Origin: Frigoribacterium sp. Leaf186
GTDB taxonomy: Bacteria; Actinomycetota; Actinomycetes; Actinomycetales; Microbacteriaceae
Length of the DNA: 64,000 nt
NCBI RefSeq assembly: GCF_001423905.1
Contig: NZ_LMPQ01000001.1
Location: 223,512 to 287,511, forward strand
Reading direction: 5' to 3'
Part shown: piece by piece, positions 1 to 9,126 of the stretch
How positions within the stretch are numbered: the stretch's first letter is position 1
Layout of the letters: the number at the start of each line of letters is the position of its first letter
Made by a program: the position numbers and the translations under genes
Notes under the pieces: model-generated
Told to the model about the DNA's origin: nothing
The model's input: only the letters and a program-made list of their open reading frames with translations
Database searches by the model: none

Positions 1-1109
1 TCCAGGGTCGCACCGACGTGCGTCCCGTCCGTGAAGGTGATGGCGGCGGGACCGTCCCACGCCTCCATGAGCATCGAGTGGTACTCGTAGAAGTCGCGCA
101 GGGTCGGGTCGATGTCGACCTGGTTCTCCCACGCCTCGGGCACCATCATCATGACGGCGTGCGGAAGCGACCGGCCGGTGAGGCTCAGCAGCTCGACGAC
201 CTCGTCGAACGAGGCCGAGTCGCTCGCCCCGGGGCTGACGATCGGCAGGATGGGCTTCAGGTCGCCGATCAGCTCGCTCTCGAGCTGCGACTGGCGGGCG
301 CGCATCCAGTTGCGGTTGCCGCGGACCGTGTTGATCTCGCCGTTGTGCGCGATCATGCGGAACGGCTGCGCGAGCGGCCACGACGGGAACGTGTTCGTCG
401 AGTAGCGGGAGTGCACGATGGCGAGCTTCGACGCGAAGCGCTCGTCGCTCAGGTCGGGGTAGAACGGCTCGAGCTGCAGGGTGGTGACCATGCCCTTGTA
501 GACCATGGTCCGGCTGCCCAGCGACGTGAAGTAGGCGGAGAGCTTGCGCTCGGCACGCTTCCGCAGCCGGAAGGCCTGGCGGTCGAGTGCGACGCCGGCG
601 AGCGGGACGCCGTCGGCGTCGTGGTTGCGGCTGGCGACGAAGAGCTGCTCGAAGGCGGGCATGGCGTTCCGGGCGAGCGTGCCGAGCTCTTCCGGTCGCA
701 CGGGGACCTCGCGCCAGCCGAGGACGTCGAGGTGCTCGAGGTCGGCGATGCGCTCGATGCCGGTCTTCAGCTCGGCGCGCTCCTGGTCGTCGAGGGGCAG
801 GTACGCGATGCCCACGGCGTACTGGCCGGCGGGCGGCAGGTCGAAGTCGACCTCGTGCCGGAAGAACTCGTCGGGCACCTGGCAGAGGATGCCCGCGCCG
901 TCGCCGGTGCCGGCGTCGGAGCCGACGGCGCCGCGGTGCTCGAGGTTGCGGAGGGCCCGCAGGGCGGTGTCGACGATGTCGTGGCCAGGGGTTCCGCGCA
1001 GGGTCGCGACCATGGCGAGGCCACAGGCGTCCTTCTCGTTGCGCGGGTCGTAGAGGCCGCTGGCCTCGGGGACCGTGCTGAACTGCTGGTGTGCTGGCGT
1101 GAGAGCCAT
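1..1109 (-). CDS. gltB: Glutamate synthase large subunit, N-terminal part (cut by window edge)
   Basis: First 369 codons of the glutamine-dependent glutamate synthase alpha chain, which transfers the amide of glutamine to 2-oxoglutarate in ammonia assimilation. The ATG at 1109 gives a 28-residue propeptide ending before Cys29 in EKDACGLAM, the expected N-terminal nucleophile of the class II (Ntn) glutaminase domain once the propeptide is removed. Around residues 240-260 the family stretch AHNGEINTVRGNRNW is visible. The FMN and iron-sulfur parts lie beyond the left edge, as would any small subunit gene. It is the last gene of a long minus-strand run and is separated from lgt by 288 bases, so it probably has its own promoter. 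Identity is secure; completeness cannot be judged. Confidence 0.96.
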   Translation of the reverse strand, partial: MALTPAHQQFSTVPEASGLYDPRNEKDACGLAMVATLRGTPGHDIVDTALRALRNLEHRGAVGSDAGTGDGAGILCQVPDEFFRHEVDFDLPPAGQYAVGIAYLPLDDQERAELKTGIERIADLEHLDVLGWREVPVRPEELGTLARNAMPAFEQLFVASRNHDADGVPLAGVALDRQAFRLRKRAERKLSAYFTSLGSRTMVYKGMVTTLQLEPFYPDLSDERFASKLAIVHSRYSTNTFPSWPLAQPFRMIAHNGEINTVRGNRNWMRARQSQLESELIGDLKPILPIVSPGASDSASFDEVVELLSLTGRSLPHAVMMMVPEAWENQVDIDPTLRDFYEYHSMLMEAWDGPAAITFTDGTHVGATL

Positions 1110-1268
1110 GGAATCCGTCCTCACGAAGAGATCCGACAGGGGGCGGGACGTCGTCGGCCCGAGGTGCTCGACGAGGCCGGGGTCTGTGGTCGGCCCCGAC
1201 GCGGCGGGATGGGTCGGCTCGTGGCGACCGTGGGCGTGCACGTCGACGCGAGTCGACGACTGCGCTCG

Positions 1269-1274
1269 ATCTTA
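1269..1274 (-). promoter_or_regulatory. Candidate -10 box for gltB
   Basis: On the minus strand the hexamer TAAGAT fits the loose actinobacterial TAnnnT pattern and stands about 160 bases upstream of the gltB start in a gene-free stretch (1110-1397). No convincing -35 box is seen. The remaining leader shows nothing else I can name. Weak call. Confidence 0.3.
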
Positions 1275-1350
1275 CGAGGCGCAGGTGCGTGGACAGAACC
1301 GTGTCGCGGGCGGATCGCCCCCACCGGGATGGGGTGGAGGGGATCAGGCG

Positions 1351-1387
1351 CCACGACGGTGGGGCGCCGGGCCCGCGGTCGTCGTGG
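1351..1387 (-). terminator. Possible terminator hairpin after lgt
   Basis: Arms CCACGACG (1351-1358) and CGTCGTGG (1380-1387) are fully complementary, enclosing a GC-rich loop that can pair further. It starts 10 bases past the lgt stop codon. There is no clear U tract, which is common for actinobacterial terminators. Confidence 0.45.
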
Positions 1388-1397
1388 AGTGGACGAC

Positions 1398-2396
1398 CTA
1401 GGGACGCGGTGAGCGATCGGTGTTGTCGTCCGATGCGCCGACGGTGACCAACTCGGGTTCGTCGTTCTCCGTGTACGTGTCGTCGGAGTCTACAGCAGAC
1501 GATCGGTCGCTCGGAGCGCGTCCGGGCACGTACGGCCCGGGCACGGTCCCCGTGTGGCGCCGCGAGGCGATGACGAAGACCACCACTCCCAGGACGATCG
1601 CGAAGAAGCTCATCCACACGTTGGTGCGGATGCCGAAGAAGAGCAGGCTGGGGTCCGTGCGGATCGACTCGAACCAGGCACGACCGATGCCGTACCAGAC
1701 GAGGTAGAACGCGAGCGACTTGCCCCACTGCATGGACGTCTTCTTCTCGATGAGCAGCAGGAGCGCGACCCCGGCGAGCATCCAGACGATCTCGTAGAGG
1801 AACGTGGGGTGGAAGAGCGTGCCCTCGGGCAGGCCGGTCGGGTAGGCGGCGTTGGTCGACTCGATCTCGAGCCCCCAGGGCAGGTCGGTGGGCATGCCGA
1901 ACAGCTCGTGGTTGAACCAGTTGCCGAGTCGACCGAAGGCCTGGGCGACGAGGAGGCCGGGGGCCAGTGCGTCGGCGAACACCGTGAACCTGAGGCCGGT
2001 GAAACGGCAGCCGAGCCAGACGCCGACCGCTCCGAGCAGCAGGGCACCGTAGATGGCGAGGCCGCCCTCCCAGACGGCGAAGGCTCGCCACCACTCCTGC
2101 CCGGCGAAGTAGTCCCCCGGGTGCGTCACGACGTGGAAGAACCGACCCCCGGCGATGCCGAAGACCACGGCCCAGATCGCCACGTCGATGACGATGCCCT
2201 TCTCGGCGCCTCGTCGGTTCAGACGGTGGTTCGTGATGAGCACGGCGGCCACGATGCCGACGAGGATGCAGATGGCGTAGGCGTGGATGCGCAGCGAGCC
2301 GGGCAACGAGGCCCCGAAGGTCGAGTTCAACCAGGCGGTGACGTCGAAGTACTGCCACGCGGCCGACGGGCTCGGGATGCTCAGGGGAACGAACAC
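1398..2396 (-). CDS. lgt: Prolipoprotein diacylglyceryl transferase
   Basis: Integral membrane enzyme that moves diacylglycerol from phosphatidylglycerol to the lipobox cysteine of prolipoproteins before signal peptidase II cleavage. The 332-residue product has several hydrophobic segments and the family signature GRLGNWFNHELFG at residues 155-167, with the conserved Arg and Glu. After about residue 282 there is a hydrophilic, Ser/Asp/Thr-rich tail of roughly 50 residues, not needed for catalysis and typical of actinobacterial Lgt. It follows trpA after 85 bases that contain two stem-loops and a candidate -10 box, so it can be expressed separately from the trp genes. A client of this enzyme is visible in the window: the solute-binding lipoprotein at 59015-59875. 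Confidence 0.97.
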   Translation of the reverse strand: MFVPLSIPSPSAAWQYFDVTAWLNSTFGASLPGSLRIHAYAICILVGIVAAVLITNHRLNRRGAEKGIVIDVAIWAVVFGIAGGRFFHVVTHPGDYFAGQEWWRAFAVWEGGLAIYGALLLGAVGVWLGCRFTGLRFTVFADALAPGLLVAQAFGRLGNWFNHELFGMPTDLPWGLEIESTNAAYPTGLPEGTLFHPTFLYEIVWMLAGVALLLLIEKKTSMQWGKSLAFYLVWYGIGRAWFESIRTDPSLLFFGIRTNVWMSFFAIVLGVVVFVIASRRHTGTVPGPYVPGRAPSDRSSAVDSDDTYTENDEPELVTVGASDDNTDRSPRP

Positions 2397-2431
2397 GGTC
2401 GGTGTGCCTTTCGGAGGGGTTCGGGACGTCG

Positions 2432-2473
2432 GTCACCCGACGGGTGACGACTCTAGCGCGAGTGCTCTCGCGC
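2432..2473 (-). terminator. Two stem-loops between trpA and lgt
   Basis: Stem one: GTCACCC (2432-2438) pairs with GGGTGAC (2442-2448) around a 3-base loop. Stem two: GCGCGAG (2456-2462) pairs with CTCGCGC (2467-2473) around a 4-base loop. Both are perfect and sit just after the trpA stop, so they could end or trim the trp message. No U tract. Confidence 0.45.
2450..2455 (-). promoter_or_regulatory. Candidate -10 box for lgt
   Basis: TAGAGT on the minus strand lies between the two stem-loops, 54 bases before the lgt start, and fits TAnnnT. No clear -35 box. Confidence 0.3.
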
Positions 2474-2481
2474 CCGAGGGG

Positions 2482-3297
2482 TCAGGAGGCGGAGGGAGCC
2501 GCACCCGAGGACAGGTCGGCCGACACCTCGGCGAGGCGCTCCACCCCACCGTCGGCCAGGGCACGGACGAAGGCCGAGCCGATGATGGCGCCGTCGGCGT
2601 ACTCGAGGACCTCGCGCACCTGCTGGGCGGTCGAGATGCCGAGCCCGACGCAGGCGTTCTCGACGCCCACCTCGCGCAGGCGCGCGACGAGGGTGCTCGC
2701 CGCCGCGTCGACGTCGGTGCGGGCCCCGGTGATGCCCATGGTCGAGACGGTGTAGACGAAGCCGCGGCTGCTGGCCACGGCCTGCCGGAGGCGCGACTCG
2801 CTCGACGAAGGAGCGGCCAGGAACACCCGGTCGAGGTCGGCCGCCACGGCCGCGGCCGTCCAGTCGCCGGCCTCGTCGGGGATGAGGTCGGGGGTGATGA
2901 GCCCGGCGCCGCCCGCCGCCGCGAGATCGTCGGCGAAGCGCTGGACGCCGTACTGCGCGACCGGGTTCCAGTAGGTCATCGGGATGACGGGGGCGTCGAC
3001 CCGGGCCGTGATCTCGCGGATGGCCGTGAAGACGTCGCGGACGCGGAACCCCTCGGCGAGCGAGCGCTGGGTGGCGGCCTGGATGACCGGGCCGTCCATG
3101 ACCGGGTCCGAGTACGGGATGCCCAGTTCGATGACGTCGATGCCGTTCTCGGCCATGGCGACGGCGGCGTCGATGCTCGTGTCGAGGTCAGGGAACCCGA
3201 CCGGCAGGTAGCCGACGACGGCACCCGTGCCCGCCTGACGTCGAGCGGCGATGGCCGCGCCGACCTTGCTGGTGCCGGTGGGGGTGTCGGTCGTCAC
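2482..3297 (-). CDS. trpA: Tryptophan synthase alpha subunit
   Basis: Splits indole-3-glycerol phosphate to indole and glyceraldehyde 3-phosphate; indole is channelled to TrpB. The GTG at 3297 is chosen because it overlaps the trpB stop as GTGA and gives a 271-residue protein of normal length; the longer open frame upstream is only trpB read out of frame. The catalytic pair is visible as Glu57 (VIELGI) and Asp68 (DPVMDG), matching Glu49/Asp60 of the Salmonella enzyme. The TIM-barrel phosphate-binding end (GLGIS and IIGSAFV) is intact. It is the last trp gene, translationally coupled to trpB. Confidence 0.97.
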   Translation of the reverse strand: MTTDTPTGTSKVGAAIAARRQAGTGAVVGYLPVGFPDLDTSIDAAVAMAENGIDVIELGIPYSDPVMDGPVIQAATQRSLAEGFRVRDVFTAIREITARVDAPVIPMTYWNPVAQYGVQRFADDLAAAGGAGLITPDLIPDEAGDWTAAAVAADLDRVFLAAPSSSESRLRQAVASSRGFVYTVSTMGITGARTDVDAAASTLVARLREVGVENACVGLGISTAQQVREVLEYADGAIIGSAFVRALADGGVERLAEVSADLSSGAAPSAS

Positions 3298-4502
3298 AGC
3301 TGCTGGGCTTTCTCGTCGAGGACGCCGAAGTACCGGCTGGCGGTCGAGACGTCTTTGTCGCCACGGCCGCTGAGCGAGACCAGGATCGTCCAGTCGGGGT
3401 GCTCTCGGCCGAGCTTGATCGTGCCGGCCAGGGCGTGCGCCGACTCGATCGCCGGCATGATGCCCTCCGTCTGCGAGAGCAGGCGGAACGCCTGCATCGC
3501 CTCGTCGTCGGTCACGGGCTGGTACTCGGCGCGGTGGGTCTCGGCCAACCACGCGTGCTCGGGGCCGACGCTCGGGTAGTCGAGCCCGGCCGAGATCGAG
3601 TGGCTCTCGAGGGTCTGACCGTCTTCGTCTTGCATGAGGTACGAGCGGGTGCCCTGCAGGTTGCCGATGCGCCCCAGGGTGATCGAGGCCGCGTGGCGGC
3701 CCGTCTCGACCCCGTCACCGCCGGCCTCGAAGCCGAAGAGCCGCACCGAGGGGTCGTCGAGGAACGCGTGGAAGATGCCCATGGCGTTCGAGCCGCCGCC
3801 GACGCACGCGGTGACGGCGTCGGGCAGCGAACCCGTCAGGTCGAGGACCTGCTGACGGGCCTCTTCGCCGATGATCTTGTGGAAGTCGCGCACCATGGCC
3901 GGGAAGGGGTGCGGGCCGGCGACGGTGCCGAGGACGTAGTGGGTCGTGTCGACGCTCGCCACCCAGTCGCGCATGGCGTCGTTGATCGCGTCCTTGAGGG
4001 TGCGCGACCCGGTCGTGACGGAGACGACCTCGGCTCCGAGCAGGCGCATGCGGGCCACGTTGAGGGCCTGGCGCTCGGTGTCGACCTGCCCCATGTAGAC
4101 GACGCACTCCATGCCGAAGAGGGCCGCGGCCGTGGCCGTGGCGACGCCGTGCTGGCCGGCGCCCGTCTCGGCGATCAGTCGCGTCTTGCCGAGCTTGCGG
4201 GCCAGGAGGGCCTGACCCAGCACGTTGTTGATCTTGTGGGACCCCGTGTGGTTCAGGTCCTCTCGCTTGAGGATGACGCGAGCCCCGCCCGCGTGCTGCG
4301 CGAAGCGCGGCACCTCGGTGATGATCGAGGGGCGGCCCGTGTACGTGGCGTGCAGGGCGGTCAGCTCGGCGGCGAACTCGGGGTCGACGGCCGCGGCCTT
4401 GTAGGCGGCGTCGAGCTCGTCGAGCGCGGCCACGAGGGACTCGGGCACGAAGCGCCCTCCGAACGAGCCGAAGTAGGGGCCCGTCTCGTCGCGTAGTGCC
4501 AT
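3294..4502 (-). CDS. trpB: Tryptophan synthase beta subunit
   Basis: PLP enzyme that joins indole to serine to make tryptophan. The ATG at 4502 lies two bases after the trpC stop and yields 402 residues. Lys90 in GSHKINN is the expected Schiff-base lysine, and GGGSNAMG is the phosphate-binding loop for PLP. The N terminus ([14 protein letters not shown]) is typical of TrpB1 that partners TrpA, in line with trpA directly downstream through a GTGA overlap. The frame remains open far upstream, but that extension only shadows trpC. Confidence 0.97.
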   Translation of the reverse strand: MALRDETGPYFGSFGGRFVPESLVAALDELDAAYKAAAVDPEFAAELTALHATYTGRPSIITEVPRFAQHAGGARVILKREDLNHTGSHKINNVLGQALLARKLGKTRLIAETGAGQHGVATATAAALFGMECVVYMGQVDTERQALNVARMRLLGAEVVSVTTGSRTLKDAINDAMRDWVASVDTTHYVLGTVAGPHPFPAMVRDFHKIIGEEARQQVLDLTGSLPDAVTACVGGGSNAMGIFHAFLDDPSVRLFGFEAGGDGVETGRHAASITLGRIGNLQGTRSYLMQDEDGQTLESHSISAGLDYPSVGPEHAWLAETHRAEYQPVTDDEAMQAFRLLSQTEGIMPAIESAHALAGTIKLGREHPDWTILVSLSGRGDKDVSTASRYFGVLDEKAQQL

Positions 4503-4504
4503 GG

Positions 4505-5278
4505 TCAGACCTCCAGGAAGCGGGTGATGGCGTCGGCGGGGTCGCCGTGCGTGACGAGGGCCTCGCCCACGAGCACGACGTCGGCTCCGGCGCGCCGGTA
4601 GTGGGCGACGTCGTCGGGAGACAGGACGGCCGACTCGGCGACGCGCGTGACCCCGGACGGGATCGACCCGGACAGTCGCCCGAACAGGTCGGGGTCGAGC
4701 TCGAAGGTGGTGAGGTCGCGGGCGTTGACCCCGAGGACCGTGGCGCCGGCGTCGAGACCACGGGACACCTCGTCGGCCGAGTGGGTCTCGATGAGGGCGG
4801 TCATTCCGAGCTGTCGCACCAGGTCGTGCAGTTCGACGAGCACGCGTTGTTCGAGCCCGGCGACGATCAGCAGGACGAGGTCGGCTCCGGCCGCCCGGGC
4901 CTCGAAGACTTGGTACGGGTCGGCGATGAAGTCCTTGCGGAGCACGGGCACGTCGACTGCGGCCCGGACGGCCTCGAGGTCGGCGAGGGACCCCTTGAAC
5001 TTGCGACCCTCGGTGAGGACGCTGATGGCGCTCGCCCCGCCCGTGGCGTACGAGACCGCGAGCGAGGCCGGGTCGGCGATGGCCGAGAGGTGGCCCCGCG
5101 AGGGGCTCGCCCGCTTGACCTCGGCGATGACCTTGACCCGGTCGGCCGGGCTGAGGGCGGCCCGGGCGTCGAGCGCGGCCGGGCGCGACAGGGCGGCCGC
5201 CTCGACGGCGGCGAACGGGAGGGCTTCGCGGCGTGCCTGGGCGTCGGCCACGGCACCCGCGTACAGGTCGTCGAGCAC
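4505..5278 (-). CDS. trpC: Indole-3-glycerol phosphate synthase
   Basis: Closes the indole ring from carboxyphenylaminodeoxyribulose 5-phosphate. 257 residues from a GTG at 5278 that directly abuts the stop of the upstream small membrane protein. The signature [13 protein letters not shown] is at residues 50-62, carrying catalytic Glu53 and Lys55; LRKDFI and VNARDL are further barrel motifs. There is no TrpF domain fused to it and no trpF nearby; in actinobacteria the dual HisA/TrpF isomerase commonly fills that step, which is known biology rather than something visible here. trpD is also absent from the cluster. Confidence 0.96.
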   Translation of the reverse strand: MLDDLYAGAVADAQARREALPFAAVEAAALSRPAALDARAALSPADRVKVIAEVKRASPSRGHLSAIADPASLAVSYATGGASAISVLTEGRKFKGSLADLEAVRAAVDVPVLRKDFIADPYQVFEARAAGADLVLLIVAGLEQRVLVELHDLVRQLGMTALIETHSADEVSRGLDAGATVLGVNARDLTTFELDPDLFGRLSGSIPSGVTRVAESAVLSPDDVAHYRRAGADVVLVGEALVTHGDPADAITRFLEV

Positions 5279-5602
5279 CTAGTTGTGGGCCTTCGGCACG
5301 TAGCGGTGACCGCCGACGCCGTAGCCGACGCGCTTGAGCACGAGACCCACGAGCAGACCCACGACGACGAGGCCGGCCGAGGCCCAGACGATCCAGGGGA
5401 CGTCGAGGAAGAACGCGAGGGTGCCGATGGCGAAGCCGACCAGCATGATGACCACGGCGGCCCACGCCGCCGGTGAGTTGCCGTGACCGAGGTCGTCGGC
5501 CGACTCGGCGTCGTGGCCCTTCGAGCCGGAGTCGACCTTCGCCGGGGCGTTCTTCAGGGGCGCGTCGCCACCGGAGGGGGTGCTCGTCGTGTTCGTGCTC
5601 AC
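5279..5602 (-). CDS. Small HGxxPAAW-type membrane protein of the trp region
   Basis: 107 residues: a hydrophilic N-terminal 40, then the motif HGNSPAAW (residues 40-47), two hydrophobic segments (about 46-66 and 70-90) and a basic C terminus. Proteins with this HGxxPAAW motif sit between trpE and trpC in many actinobacteria; their function is not known to me. Its stop codon abuts the trpC GTG with no gap, so translation of trpC is probably coupled to it. Membrane location is predicted from hydrophobicity only. Confidence 0.85.
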   Translation of the reverse strand: MSTNTTSTPSGGDAPLKNAPAKVDSGSKGHDAESADDLGHGNSPAAWAAVVIMLVGFAIGTLAFFLDVPWIVWASAGLVVVGLLVGLVLKRVGYGVGGHRYVPKAHN

Positions 5603-5638
5603 AGTGCTCCTTGGATCAGGTCGGTACGAGGGCCGAGT

Positions 5639-6283
5639 CTACCGGGTGCCGCCCTCGTCGGTCGGACCCGACCCGCACTCGTCGGAACGGGGCTCGTCGT
5701 CGGTCGGATCGTCCCCTCCGGACAGGGAGTCCCAGGCGGCGGCGGGGTCGGCCGCGGGGTCGGCTGCGACGAGCCGGGTCGCCGAGTACTTGCGCGTCGC
5801 CTCGGGCCACGCGCCCGACAGCACGACGGTGGCGAGCCCGAGCAGTGCGGCCAGCACGCCGGCCACGAGTCCGAGCCAGGGCCAGGCCGTGGGCTCGACC
5901 GACGAGACGATGGCCCGGATCGAGTCCGTGCCGTCGACGCCCGTCGCGGTGGTCACCGCACTGCCGGAGGCGCGCACGGGGTCGGCCACAGCGGTCGCCG
6001 TCGTCACGATCACGCTCGCGCCCAGGGCCACCTGCAGCAGGCCCAGCACGACGCGGAACACCCGACCGGCGATGGTGAGGGCGCCGAACAGGGCGAGGCT
6101 GGCCAGTGCCAGGGCCGACAACGGGGCACCGGCCACGTCGCCCGCGACGTCGAGGGGCAGGTCTCCGCCCTGGGGCGAGGCGACGACGACGTGGAACCAG
6201 TCCTGGGTCCACGACAGCAGGGCGAGCCCGGCCAGCACGATGCCCAGCAGGATCGTCGCCAGCTTCAGGCGGCGCGCGGTCAT
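5639..6283 (-). CDS. Trp-region conserved membrane protein (Trp_oprn_chp family)
   Basis: 214 residues with about four hydrophobic segments (roughly 8-24, 53-72, 78-98 and 136-157) and an acidic, Gly/Asp-rich C-terminal tail. This length, topology and position just after trpE match the family known as the tryptophan-operon conserved hypothetical membrane protein. The start overlaps the trpE stop as ATGA, so the two are coupled. No catalytic motif is recognised; any role in tryptophan transport or sensing is speculation. A 36-base gap follows before the next small membrane protein. Confidence 0.85.
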   Translation of the reverse strand: MTARRLKLATILLGIVLAGLALLSWTQDWFHVVVASPQGGDLPLDVAGDVAGAPLSALALASLALFGALTIAGRVFRVVLGLLQVALGASVIVTTATAVADPVRASGSAVTTATGVDGTDSIRAIVSSVEPTAWPWLGLVAGVLAALLGLATVVLSGAWPEATRKYSATRLVAADPAADPAAAWDSLSGGDDPTDDEPRSDECGSGPTDEGGTR

Positions 6284-7815
6284 CAGCGCAGCCTCGACAT
6301 TGCGTTGGCGACCGCGACGGCACGCAACGGGGCCGCGGCCTTGTTGCGCGCCTCCTGGTTCTCGGCGACGGGGTCGCTGTCGGCGACGAGTCCGGCGCCC
6401 GCCTGGACCCGGGCGACGCCGTCCTGCAGCAGGACCGTGCGGATCGCGATGGCGACGTCGGCGGAGCCCGCGAAGTCGAAGTAGCCCACGACTCCCCCGT
6501 AGACCCCGCGCTGGGCGGGCTCGAGCTCGTCGATGATCTCGAGCGCCCGGGGCTTGGGCGCACCCGACAGGGTGCCCGCGGGGAAGGTGGCCCGGAAGGC
6601 GTCGATGGCGTCCCGGCCGGGCGCGAGGTCGCCCTCGACGCTCGAGACCAGGTGCATGATGTGGCTGAAGCGTTCGACCTGCATGAACTCAGTCACCTCG
6701 ACCGTGCCCGGCGTGCAGACCTTGAGCAGGTCGTTGCGGGCGAGGTCGACGAGCATGAGGTGCTCGGCGCGTTCCTTCTCGTCGGACGCCAGCTCGTCGG
6801 CGAGGTGCTGGTCCTCGTCGGGCGTGGCGCCGCGGGGCTTCGAGCCGGCGATGGGGTGCGTGTAGGCCCGGCGTCCGTCGACCTTGACGAGGGCCTCGGG
6901 CGACGAGCCCACGATCGTGTACGGGCGCCCCGCGACGTCGTCGAGCGTCACCAGGTACATGTACGGGCTCGGGTTCAGCGTGCGCAGCACGCGGTAGACG
7001 TCGAGCGGCTCGGCCGTCACCTCGTGGTCGAAGCGCTGCGAGACGACGACCTGGAACACGTCGCCGTCGTGGATGTACCGTTTCGACCGCTCGATGGCGT
7101 GCGCGTACTCGACGTCGGTGGTCCGTCGGGTGGGCGTCGCCTCGATCGTCAGGTCGACGTCGGCGAGGAACGTCTCGCTCGGCGCGGCCAGGCGGGACTG
7201 GAGGTCGTCGAGCCGGGACTGCGCGTCGGCCCACAGCACGTCGGGATCGTCGGTGCCGTCGTTCAGGGCGGTCGCGACGAGCAGGACCGCCCCCGTCCGG
7301 TGGTCGAGGGCCACGAGCTCGGACACGAAGCTGAGCGCCTGCGACGGGACGGTGAACTCGGCCGGGGGCACGTCGGGCAGGTGCTCGAGCTCGCGGACGG
7401 CCTCCCAGCCGATGAAGCCGACCAGGCCTCCGGTGAGGGGAGGCATGCCGTCGATGCGCGGGGTCGCCCACCGCTGGTGGAGCGCCGACAGCACCTCGAG
7501 GGGACGACCGGAGGCGTCGCCGAGGGCCCGGTCGCGGTCGATGCCGTAGTCGATCCACCGGGCCTCGCCGTCGTCGGTCGTCAGCACGCCGAACGACGAG
7601 ACGCCCACGAACGACCACCGGGACCAGATGCCGCCCTGGGCCGCCGACTCGAGCAGGAAGCTGCCCGGGCGTCCGTCGGCGAGCTTGCGGTACACGCCGA
7701 CCGGCGTCTCGCCGTCGGCGAAGAGGTCTCGGACGACCGGGACGACCCGGTGCCCGGCCAGTCGTTCGTCGAACTGCGCGCGGGTCGTCGAGGAGCGGAT
7801 CGGGGCGTCAGGCAC
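6283..7815 (-). CDS. trpE: Anthranilate synthase component I
   Basis: Converts chorismate to anthranilate using ammonia from the glutaminase subunit, whose gene is not in the window. GTG at 7815 gives 510 residues; a longer in-frame start exists but would add a Pro/Arg-rich stretch that only shadows hisI. LLES at residues 54-57 is the usual tryptophan feedback-binding motif. The chorismate-binding domain shows HPIAGSKPRG, ASDEKERAEHLMLVDLARND and GTLSGAPKP, all intact. It overlaps the end of hisI by 8 bases, so no separate trp leader or attenuator can precede it; expression seems tied to the his genes upstream. Confidence 0.96.
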   Translation of the reverse strand: MPDAPIRSSTTRAQFDERLAGHRVVPVVRDLFADGETPVGVYRKLADGRPGSFLLESAAQGGIWSRWSFVGVSSFGVLTTDDGEARWIDYGIDRDRALGDASGRPLEVLSALHQRWATPRIDGMPPLTGGLVGFIGWEAVRELEHLPDVPPAEFTVPSQALSFVSELVALDHRTGAVLLVATALNDGTDDPDVLWADAQSRLDDLQSRLAAPSETFLADVDLTIEATPTRRTTDVEYAHAIERSKRYIHDGDVFQVVVSQRFDHEVTAEPLDVYRVLRTLNPSPYMYLVTLDDVAGRPYTIVGSSPEALVKVDGRRAYTHPIAGSKPRGATPDEDQHLADELASDEKERAEHLMLVDLARNDLLKVCTPGTVEVTEFMQVERFSHIMHLVSSVEGDLAPGRDAIDAFRATFPAGTLSGAPKPRALEIIDELEPAQRGVYGGVVGYFDFAGSADVAIAIRTVLLQDGVARVQAGAGLVADSDPVAENQEARNKAAAPLRAVAVANAMSRLR

Positions 7816-8224
7816 GAGGGCCTCCGGACGGGTCGGTGGTGCCGGACGACGGGGACGAGGAGGCGGTGGCCGGTTCGAGCGGGTCGACCTCGAAGCACGA
7901 GTGGGCACCGGTGTGGCAGGCGGCGCCGATCTGCTCGACCGTGACGAGCAGCACGTCGTCGTCGCAGTCGAGGGCCGCGGCCCGGACGAACTGTGCGTGG
8001 CCGGACGTGTCGCCCTTCCGCCAGTACTCCTGCCGAGACCGCGACCAGAAGGTGACCCGCCCCTCGGTCAGCGTGCGTCGCAGTGCCTCGGCGTCCATCC
8101 AGCCCATCATGAGGACGTCTTTCGTGCCCTCTTGCTGGATGATCGCGGGCAGCAGGCCCGACGCGTCGAACCGGGCCCTGGCGACGACGGGCTCGACCGT
8201 CTCGCGCGTCAGCTGGTCGGTCAT
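7808..8224 (-). CDS. hisI: Phosphoribosyl-AMP cyclohydrolase
   Basis: Opens the purine ring of PR-AMP, third step of histidine synthesis. 138 residues, cyclohydrolase domain only; the HisE pyrophosphohydrolase is a separate gene at 10031-10294. Metal-binding residues are visible in LDCDDDVLL and in GAACHTGAHSCF. The ATG at 8224 is preceded by AGGAG at the expected distance. The C-terminal 20 residues are Ser/Pro/Ala-rich and probably dispensable. Just upstream of the ribosome binding site are eight copies of a 5-base repeat, described separately. The gene overlaps trpE. Confidence 0.96.
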   Translation of the reverse strand: MTDQLTRETVEPVVARARFDASGLLPAIIQQEGTKDVLMMGWMDAEALRRTLTEGRVTFWSRSRQEYWRKGDTSGHAQFVRAAALDCDDDVLLVTVEQIGAACHTGAHSCFEVDPLEPATASSSPSSGTTDPSGGPRA

Positions 8225-8235
8225 GGTGTGCTCCT

Positions 8236-8275
8236 CGGTGCGGTGCGGTGCGGTGCGGTGCGGTGCGGTGCGGTG
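8236..8275. repeat. Pentanucleotide tandem repeat (CGGTG)x8 upstream of hisI
   Basis: Eight perfect head-to-tail CGGTG units on the plus strand, read as CACCG in the hisI message. The array ends a base or so before the AGGAG ribosome binding site of hisI and lies inside the 111-base hisF-hisI gap. A pure array this long is prone to slippage; unit changes would not alter a reading frame here but would alter the 5' leader. Confidence 0.97.
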
Positions 8276-8335
8276 GGTCGGTTCCGTGACGTGGTCTGGC
8301 GGGTGACGTGACGGGGCGGGTGACGTCGGCCCGGC

Positions 8336-9124
8336 TCAGCGGACGACGGCGCCCGACCGGGCCAGTTCGTCCTTGACCTGGCCGACCGTCAGCTCGCCGT
8401 TGTGGAAGACCGAGGCCGCGAGCACCGCGTCGGCGCCCGCCTCGATGGCGGGGGCGAAGTGCTCGAGCCGACCCGCGCCTCCGGACGCGACGACCGGCAC
8501 GCGGCTGAGCTCGCGCATCGCCCGGACGAGTTCGAGGTCGAAGCCCTGCTTGGTGCCGTCGGCGTCGATCGAGTTGACCAGCAGCTCGCCGGCGCCACGC
8601 TCGATGGCCTCGCGGGCCCAGTCGAGCGCGTCGAGGGTCGTCTCGGTGCGACCGCCGTGGGTCGTGACGGCGAAGCCGGAGGCGGTGCCGGCCGAGCGCT
8701 TCACGTCGAGGGAGAGCACCACGGCCTGGGCGCCGAACCGGTCGGCGATCTCGCCGATGAGGTCGGGTCGCGCGATCGCGGCGCTGTTGACGCCGATCTT
8801 GTCGGCACCGGCCGCCTGCAGCCGGGCGACGTCGTCGGTGGTGCGCACCCCTCCGCCCACCGTCAGGGGGATGAACACCTGTTCGGCCGTCGCGCGGACG
8901 ACGTCGTAGGTGGTCGATCGCTCGTCGACCGTGGCCGTCACGTCGAGGAAGGTGATCTCGTCGGCGCCCTGCTCGTAGTAGGTGCGGGCCAGCTCGACCG
9001 GGTCGCCCGCGTCGCGCAGGTCGAGGAAGTTGACGCCCTTCACCACGCGGCCGGCCGCCACGTCGAGGCACGGGATGACCCGGACGGCCAGGGTCGCGTC
9101 GGCGGCGGCACCGGTGGCGGGCAC
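8336..9124 (-). CDS. hisF: Imidazole glycerol phosphate synthase, cyclase subunit
   Basis: Cyclase half of the HisF-HisH complex that makes imidazole glycerol phosphate and AICAR. 262 residues from GTG 9124. The catalytic aspartates are in VIPCLD (Asp21) and VLSLDV (about 140); FLDVTAT and VASGGAG are further barrel motifs. The 12-residue N-terminal extension before the conserved AVRVIPCLD may mean that a later start is used. hisH is not present. It follows hisG by two bases and leads into the repeat-bearing gap before hisI. Confidence 0.96.
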   Translation of the reverse strand: MPATGAAADATLAVRVIPCLDVAAGRVVKGVNFLDLRDAGDPVELARTYYEQGADEITFLDVTATVDERSTTYDVVRATAEQVFIPLTVGGGVRTTDDVARLQAAGADKIGVNSAAIARPDLIGEIADRFGAQAVVLSLDVKRSAGTASGFAVTTHGGRTETTLDALDWAREAIERGAGELLVNSIDADGTKQGFDLELVRAMRELSRVPVVASGGAGRLEHFAPAIEAGADAVLAASVFHNGELTVGQVKDELARSGAVVR

Positions 9125-9126
9125 GG

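Noticed and set aside
4503-4504. trpD or trpF hidden between trpC and trpB
   Set aside because: trpB starts two bases after trpC ends; no room for another gene, and no second domain in either protein.
8236-8275. CRISPR-like or iteron array
   Set aside because: Units are only 5 bases with no spacers; it is a simple microsatellite.
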